From: Chromatiaceae bacterium
GTDB lineage: Bacteria > Pseudomonadota > Gammaproteobacteria > Chromatiales > Chromatiaceae
Length of the DNA: 32,351 nt
Direction: 5' to 3'
Assembly: GCA_003562815.1 (NCBI GenBank)
Contig: PWTO01000276.1
Location: 1-32,351, forward strand
In this document: in pieces, positions 27,548 to 32,351 of the stretch
Position numbering within the stretch: the stretch's first letter is position 1
Layout: each line of letters opens with the position of its first letter
Translations under genes and position numbers: made by a program
The notes under the pieces: generated by a model
Told to the model about the DNA's origin: nothing
Database searches by the model: none
Seen by the model: only the letters and a program-made list of their open reading frames with translations

Positions 27548-28516
27548 ATGACCCGCTACGATGTCTTCAATGGCGATGCCGACGGCCTCTGTGCGCTCCA
27601 GCAGCTCCATTTGAGCGAGCCGGACGCCGAGGACGCGGTCTTGATCACCGGCACCAAGCGGGATATCGCGCTCGTCCAGCAGGTGCCAGCGGTCGCGGGC
27701 GATCGGGTGACGGTGCTCGATGTGTCGCTGGACAAGAACCGTGGCCCCTTGCTCGCGCTGCTGGAGCGTGGCGTCAGTGTCCGCTATGTCGATCATCATT
27801 ATCCTGGCGAGATCCCGTCGCATCCGAACCTCAAGGCGCAGATCGATACCACCGCCGATCGGGGCACCAGTCTGTTGGTCGATGAGCTGCTGGCGGGTCG
27901 GCAGCGGGCCTGGGCCGTGGTCGGCACCTTTGGCGATAACTTCGATCGTTCTGCGCGACGCGCGGCCGAGCCGCTCGGATTGGCGCCAGAGGAGCTCGAT
28001 CTATTGCGCGAACTCGGCATCCTGCTCAACTACAACGGCTATGGCGCCACGCTGGCCGATCTGCATGTTCCGCCCGCGACCCTGTTCGCGCGCCTCCGCC
28101 CTTATGCCGATCCGCTCGCGTTCGCGCGCTGCGACGAGACTTTTGCCATGCTACGTGCCGGCTATGCCGACGATATGGCGCGCGCCCGTGCACTGACCCC
28201 GGAGCATCGCAGCGCGACCCATCTATCGATGCTGCTGCCGGCGGCGGCCTGGGCACGTCGGGTCGGCGGTGTTTATGCCAATGCCCTGGCCCAGCAGGCG
28301 CCGAAGCGGGCGCATGCGCTGCTGACGCGGCGCGAACAAGGCGGTTTCCTGGTCAGCGTGCGCGCGCCGCTCGCGCATCCGCAAGGGGCCGACGCGCTTT
28401 GCCGACAGTTCGAGACGGGGGGGGGGCGTCAGGCTGCGGCGGGCATCAACCAGTTGTCCGAGCGCGACTATCCGCGCTTCATCGACGCCTTTCTCGCAGC
28501 CTTTCGCGAGCCCTAA
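27548..28516 (+). CDS. DHH/DHHA1 family phosphoesterase
   Basis: DVFNGDADGLCALQQL (motif I), VLDVSLD, RYVDHHYPGE (DHH), GTFGDN, C-terminal GGGRQAAAGIN (DHHA1-like). Confidence 0.88.
   Translation: MTRYDVFNGDADGLCALQQLHLSEPDAEDAVLITGTKRDIALVQQVPAVAGDRVTVLDVSLDKNRGPLLALLERGVSVRYVDHHYPGEIPSHPNLKAQIDTTADRGTSLLVDELLAGRQRAWAVVGTFGDNFDRSARRAAEPLGLAPEELDLLRELGILLNYNGYGATLADLHVPPATLFARLRPYADPLAFARCDETFAMLRAGYADDMARARALTPEHRSATHLSMLLPAAAWARRVGGVYANALAQQAPKRAHALLTRREQGGFLVSVRAPLAHPQGADALCRQFETGGGRQAAAGINQLSERDYPRFIDAFLAAFREP
28417..28426 (+). repeat. G10 homopolymer inside DHH phosphoesterase gene
   Basis: gagacGGGGGGGGGGcgtcag; encodes the Gly-rich DHHA1 motif. Confidence 0.9.
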
Positions 28517-28564
28517 ACCCTAAACTCTGACATCCTGTGAGACTGGCGGCGGCTGAGGTTTGGT

Positions 28565-29509
28565 ATGCGGCATCTGGTTTTCGTCTATGGCACCCTGTTG
28601 CGCGGCGGGGTCAACCACGGCCTGCTCGCGGCCGCCGAGTGGGTCGGCGAGCACCGTACCGAACCACGCTTTACCCTGCTGCAATTGGGGGCCTATCCGG
28701 GGCTGATCAGCGGTGGCCACACGGCGGTTTCGGGCGAACTGTATCGGGTCGATAATGCCGGGCTCAAGGCACTCGATCGGCTTGAGGACTATCCACGGCT
28801 CTATGATCGGCGCCTGATTGCGACCCGTTTCGGTCCGGCTTGGGCCTATCTCTATCGCGGCTCGGTGCGTGATCGGCGACCGATCCCGAGCGGCGATTGG
28901 CGCACGCTCTCGCAGGCCGCCACCCCCCTGCGCGCGGCCGCGATTCGCGGTCGGCGCAATTCCAAGAACCCGGGTCGCCGGCAGCAAATGCGGTCCCGAC
29001 TCATGGCGACGGAGACATCGATGACTACCGACACCCCTGCTTCGCAGGCGACCGAGGAGGGCCGCTTTACCATCCAGCTCGAGCAGCGCGAGGGCTTCGA
29101 GATCAACGTCGCGTTCGACTGGAAACGCGCTGCCGATCTGCTGATGGACGAGCCGCCGCCACTGGGCGAGACCAATGGCCCCAATGCCTCGCGGCTGCTC
29201 GCGGCGGCGGTCGGCAACTGTCTCTCGGCGAGCCTGCTCTACTGCGTCGGCAAGGAAGAGCCGCCGGCGCGGAGCCTGCGCACCGACGTGACCTGTGTGA
29301 TGGTGCGCAATGAGAAGAAACGCTTGCGCATCGGACGCATGGACGTGCGCATGATCCTGGCGCCGAGCCTGATCGACGCCAAGCGTTTCGAGCGCTGCAA
29401 GACCCTGTTCGAGGATTTCTGCGTGGTCTCGGCCAGCGTCCGACAGGGGATTCCGATGCGCGTCTCGGTGCTCGACGAGGCGGGTAACCTGCTGCATCAA
29501 AGCGACTGA
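28565..29509 (+). CDS. Continuous frame: gamma-glutamylcyclotransferase-like (AIG2/GGCT) domain followed by OsmC-family domain
   Basis: N-terminal FVYGTLLRGGVNHGLL...GELYRV...LDRLEDYP (GGCT) and C-terminal AAAVGNCLSASLLYC...CVVSASVRQGIPMRVSV (OsmC). Internal ATG at 29021 has GGAG 6 nt upstream. Confidence 0.82.
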   Translation: MRHLVFVYGTLLRGGVNHGLLAAAEWVGEHRTEPRFTLLQLGAYPGLISGGHTAVSGELYRVDNAGLKALDRLEDYPRLYDRRLIATRFGPAWAYLYRGSVRDRRPIPSGDWRTLSQAATPLRAAAIRGRRNSKNPGRRQQMRSRLMATETSMTTDTPASQATEEGRFTIQLEQREGFEINVAFDWKRAADLLMDEPPPLGETNGPNASRLLAAAVGNCLSASLLYCVGKEEPPARSLRTDVTCVMVRNEKKRLRIGRMDVRMILAPSLIDAKRFERCKTLFEDFCVVSASVRQGIPMRVSVLDEAGNLLHQSD

Positions 29510-29549
29510 AGTCGCCGTTGTCCAGCCCGCGTTTCACTAGGAGAGCGGC

Positions 29550-31325
29550 ATGATCGGTTTACGACGGCAGCGTCGGGTCTTGTTGCTGGGCCAAGGGGTG
29601 GTTGCCGAGGCCTGCGAGCGGGCGTTGAACGCGGGCGCGCAACGCGCGTTGCCGAGGCTGGACCCAGAGGCGGTCGATGCCCGGCGGCTACGACAGGCCG
29701 ATATCCTGATCCTCGCCGACGCGACGGACCCGCGCGCGTTGTTGGCCGACCTCTCGCCGCGCCTCGCCCAACTCGAACGGCGACGACCCTTGCGGGTGCT
29801 GCTGCTCGATGACACCGCGCGCCTAGATGCCGCGCCGCTGGCCGAGACGGCGGCACAGCAGCCGTCCTGGGTGCGCCTTGAGTCAGTGCCGATCCCGCCC
29901 CGCGCGGCACGCCGATTGCTCGCGCGCTGGCCGCTGCATTGGGGGGCCGACCCGCGCTTTGGACAGCGCGTTCATCTGCTGCTGCTGGGCGAGAGCCGGT
30001 TCGCCGAGGCGCTGCTGGTGCATGCGCTGCGCATCAGCGGTTATGGCGATCCGCGCGCCTGCTTGACGCTGCTCGGCGACAATCCTGCGGCCTGGGAGGA
30101 GCAGTTCACTCGCGCCTATCCCCAAGCGCATCGGATTGCCGAACTGCGTTTTCAGTCGCTGCAAGCCCCTGACTTGGCGGCAGCGCCACCGGTCACCATG
30201 GCGGTGGTCTGCACCACGCCGACCGCAGTGGCTCTGCGTCAGGCGCGAACGCTGATCAGTGAGCTTGCCGAGGCGCAGCGTTGCTCGCCGCCGGTCCTGG
30301 TCGAGGTCGGCGATCTGCGCGCCGATGGCGAGCTAGACGACTGGGATGGCCAACTGATCCCCATCGAGCAGCGGCAATTGGCGCTGGATCGCGCCGTGCT
30401 CCTTGAGGGCCGGGGTGACGAGCTGGCGCAGGTGATCCATGACCATTACCGCGATACCACCGAGGCGCAAGGGCGCGATCCCTCGGTGGCGCCGGCGGGG
30501 CAACCGTGGCCGCTGCTGGCCGCGTCCTATCGGGATGCGAATCGCCATCAAGCCGACCATCTCTGGGCGAAGTTGGCGGTCACCGATTGCCGCGCCGTGC
30601 CCGAGGATCAGGTGGAATCGTTCGCCTTCGCGCCCATCGAGGTCGAGCGGCTCGCGGTCATCGAGCACGCGCGTTGGGCCGCCGACCGGTGGCTCGATGG
30701 CTGGTCGTATGCGCCGACGCGCGATAATGCACGCAAGCATCATCCGCAACTGGTGCCTTATCAGCAGCTCTCGGGGCCGATGAAAGATCTGGATCGCTTT
30801 GCGGTGCGCCTGCTGCCGACCTTGCTCGCGCGCTCCGGGCTCGGGGTACTGCGCATGCTGGTGATTGGACTGGTGTCGGCCGCGCCGGCGGCGCGACAAT
30901 CGGCGCCGCCACCCGCAGGGTTGGATCGGTGGTTTCGACAGGCGCTGAGGCGCTTGGTCGCGCGTTATCCGGATCGCGCGCTGGTGGTGGGCGCCGCGCT
31001 CGACGATCCCAGCGCGCGGCGGTTTGCCGAGCTGGCGAGCGCGCAGTTCGGCGCCAGCGTCTTCGTCTTACTGCAGCAGCCATTGCCGCTGCTGCTGGAC
31101 GGCCTCGAGGCGCGGGCACGCCGTCAGGCGCTGGCCTTATTGACCAGGGCCGAGCGGCGCATTGCGCTCCCGGAGCCGGGCGCCCTCGCGGGTTGGTTGG
31201 ACGCACGCGCCGAGATCCTGGTCGATCTCGGCGCCGATGCGCGCCCGACCGAGGCCGCGCTGCCGGAGCGCAAATGGCTGCGGATCGATCCCACGCATGG
31301 GCTGCGCTGGACCTTCGAGTATTAG
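29550..31325 (+). CDS. Rossmann/TrkA-N-like + RyR domain + possible SLOG-like C-terminal domain protein
   Basis: RVLLLGQGVVAEACERAL and HLLLLGESRFAEALLVHAL Rossmann loops; RyR signature IEHARWAADRWLDGWSYAPTRDNARKHHPQLVPYQQLSGPMKDLDR; C-terminal ALVVGAALDDPSARRFAELASAQFGASVFVLL. Confidence 0.8.
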   Translation: MIGLRRQRRVLLLGQGVVAEACERALNAGAQRALPRLDPEAVDARRLRQADILILADATDPRALLADLSPRLAQLERRRPLRVLLLDDTARLDAAPLAETAAQQPSWVRLESVPIPPRAARRLLARWPLHWGADPRFGQRVHLLLLGESRFAEALLVHALRISGYGDPRACLTLLGDNPAAWEEQFTRAYPQAHRIAELRFQSLQAPDLAAAPPVTMAVVCTTPTAVALRQARTLISELAEAQRCSPPVLVEVGDLRADGELDDWDGQLIPIEQRQLALDRAVLLEGRGDELAQVIHDHYRDTTEAQGRDPSVAPAGQPWPLLAASYRDANRHQADHLWAKLAVTDCRAVPEDQVESFAFAPIEVERLAVIEHARWAADRWLDGWSYAPTRDNARKHHPQLVPYQQLSGPMKDLDRFAVRLLPTLLARSGLGVLRMLVIGLVSAAPAARQSAPPPAGLDRWFRQALRRLVARYPDRALVVGAALDDPSARRFAELASAQFGASVFVLLQQPLPLLLDGLEARARRQALALLTRAERRIALPEPGALAGWLDARAEILVDLGADARPTEAALPERKWLRIDPTHGLRWTFEY

Positions 31326-31395
31326 CGCTTGGGCGTGGTGCCGATCAGGCATGGTGCCAATTGCCGATCAGGGCCGGCTCCGGGCCACCGGCTGT

Positions 31396-31416
31396 GCCGG
31401 CAGTTTGACCGCCGGC
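31396..31416. terminator. Possible hairpin between convergent genes
   Basis: GCCGGC-agtttgacc-GCCGGC between the RyR gene stop and the DUF1249 gene stop. Confidence 0.3.
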
Positions 31417-31934
31417 TAGGGACTGGTAAGCAGCTCGCGTTGTCCGCCAGCGGCGCTCAGGCTGGCGCTGACGGGAAAGCCGTGCCCCTCGCGCAGGCAG
31501 TAGCCAAGCCACTTGGAGACGAACAGGTTGGCGCGCCACTTCGCCGCCAGCGCGGGATGCTCGTAGTGGCTTAGGATCGGCAGCACGGTTTGCCGCAGGC
31601 TCAGCACCTCGACCTGCTCGGCGTCGTGATAGGCACGCAAGAGCGCATCCGGCTCCGATGGCGGCTGCCCACCAGTATGCCCCTGAGGGGTGTCGGCGTG
31701 CAGCAGGTGGGTCAGGCGTAGCGTGCTGGTATAGCGCGACTGCTCAACCACCACCAATAACAGCTCGGCGCCCCCGTCCGGCTTCGAGCGCAAGGGGCCG
31801 CGCAGCCGTGGGAGCGCCGGCGCGAGCCGCATCAGGGCGCCATAATTCTCCTCGCACAGCGCCATCAGGCCGCCGACATCGGGCGCCGCCGCGAGCAGGT
31901 CGAGGCGAGAGAAAACCAACGAGGGTGCCTGCAT
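31416..31934 (-). CDS. DUF1249 family protein (YqiB-like)
   Basis: GGLMALCEENYGALMRLAP, VVEQSRYTSTLRL, LRAYHDAEQVEVLS, NLFVSKWLGYCLREGHGF resemble E. coli YqiB (MRLCEMNFSQLRRLLP, VVESTRYTTLVTI, VRLYHDAMVAEV, FLADWLRYCLAHG; recalled from memory). Confidence 0.85.
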   Translation of the reverse strand: MQAPSLVFSRLDLLAAAPDVGGLMALCEENYGALMRLAPALPRLRGPLRSKPDGGAELLLVVVEQSRYTSTLRLTHLLHADTPQGHTGGQPPSEPDALLRAYHDAEQVEVLSLRQTVLPILSHYEHPALAAKWRANLFVSKWLGYCLREGHGFPVSASLSAAGGQRELLTSP

Positions 31935-31980
31935 CGCGGGTGCGTTCCGAGGTTGACGGGGGTCTTGCGTGGCGGCGCCC

Positions 31981-32055
31981 TGTGGGGCGTGCCTGGCGGA
32001 TCATGCCAGGGCGGACGTGCCCAGGGCCGATCGCGCCCGGGCGGTTCGCGCCTGG
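31981..32055. repeat. 15-bp degenerate tandem repeat, five contiguous units
   Basis: TGTGGGGCGTGCCTG / GCGGATCATGCCAGG / GCGGACGTGCCCAGG / GCCGATCGCGCCCGG / GCGGTTCGCGCCTGG, exact 15-nt register. Confidence 0.8.
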
Positions 32056-32057
32056 CT

Positions 32058-32351
32058 TCAGGCGCTGCCTTGTTGCTTGGCGATATCGGCGCGGACCTGG
32101 TCCATGTCCAGCTCCTTGGCCTTGGTGATCAGCTCGCGGAACGAACTCTCGGGCAGTGCGCCGGGCTGCGAGAAGATGATCACCTGATCGCGGAAGATCA
32201 TCAGCGTCGGGATCGAGCGGATTTGGAAATGAGCCGCGATGCCCTGTGCCTCCTCGGTGTTGACCTTGGCGAAGACGATGTCCTCGTGATCGTTCGAGAC
32301 CTTCTCGTACACCGGTGCGAACGAGCGGCAGGGACCGCACCAGGTCGCCCA
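32058..32351 (-). CDS. Thioredoxin-family protein (5' end outside window)
   Basis: Reverse complement of window end encodes WATWCGPCRSFAPVYEKVSNDHEDIVFAKVNTEEAQGIAAHFQIRSIPTLMIFRDQ; WCGPC active site and cis-Pro IPT. Confidence 0.92.
   Translation of the reverse strand, partial: WATWCGPCRSFAPVYEKVSNDHEDIVFAKVNTEEAQGIAAHFQIRSIPTLMIFRDQVIIFSQPGALPESSFRELITKAKELDMDQVRADIAKQQGSA

Noticed and set aside
31744-32340. 198-aa minus-strand ORF spanning the thioredoxin gene and the minisatellite
   Set aside because: Out of frame with thioredoxin (WCGPC frame) and DUF1249; low-complexity Arg/Gly/Pro product.
1-32351. CRISPR arrays, tRNA/rRNA genes, IS elements or prophage genes
   Set aside because: No regularly spaced 25-40 bp repeats, no tRNA cloverleaf or rRNA sequence noticed, and no transposase, integrase or phage structural motifs in the ORFs; the window reads as conserved chromosomal backbone.

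Overview
GC-rich chromosomal window. The soeABC sulfite dehydrogenase locus, an SQR-family flavoprotein and an orphan HoxEF-type diaphorase suggest a purple sulfur bacterium (Chromatiaceae-like); this is inference. Order of features: partial lepB, rnc, era, recO, pdxJ, gpmI, a GlgC-like protein with degenerated catalytic motifs, a minus-strand isoaspartyl peptidase / ATP-grasp / unknown-protein cluster, a lytic transglycosylase, hoxF-hoxE-like (minus), pssA, soeA-soeB-soeC, a small SD-preceded ORF plus an SQR-family oxidoreductase (minus), an M1-like metallopeptidase (minus), ChaN-PDZ, a U32 peptidase-like protein, a multi-S1-domain protein (minus), DHH phosphoesterase, GGCT-like/OsmC reading frame, a Rossmann/TrkA-like + RyR + possible SLOG protein, DUF1249 (minus) and a partial thioredoxin (minus). 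Most interesting: (1) the collinear DHH - GGCT/OsmC - RyR-domain cluster at 27548-31325; (2) a GlgC homologue lacking residues equivalent to E. coli R32, D142 and K195; (3) the isoaspartyl peptidase/ATP-grasp/unknown triad; (4) a five-unit 15-bp minisatellite abutting the thioredoxin stop codon; (5) an SQR homologue with a non-canonical third cysteine and a 66-aa companion peptide beside soeABC. All calls are by reading motifs; no database searches were run.
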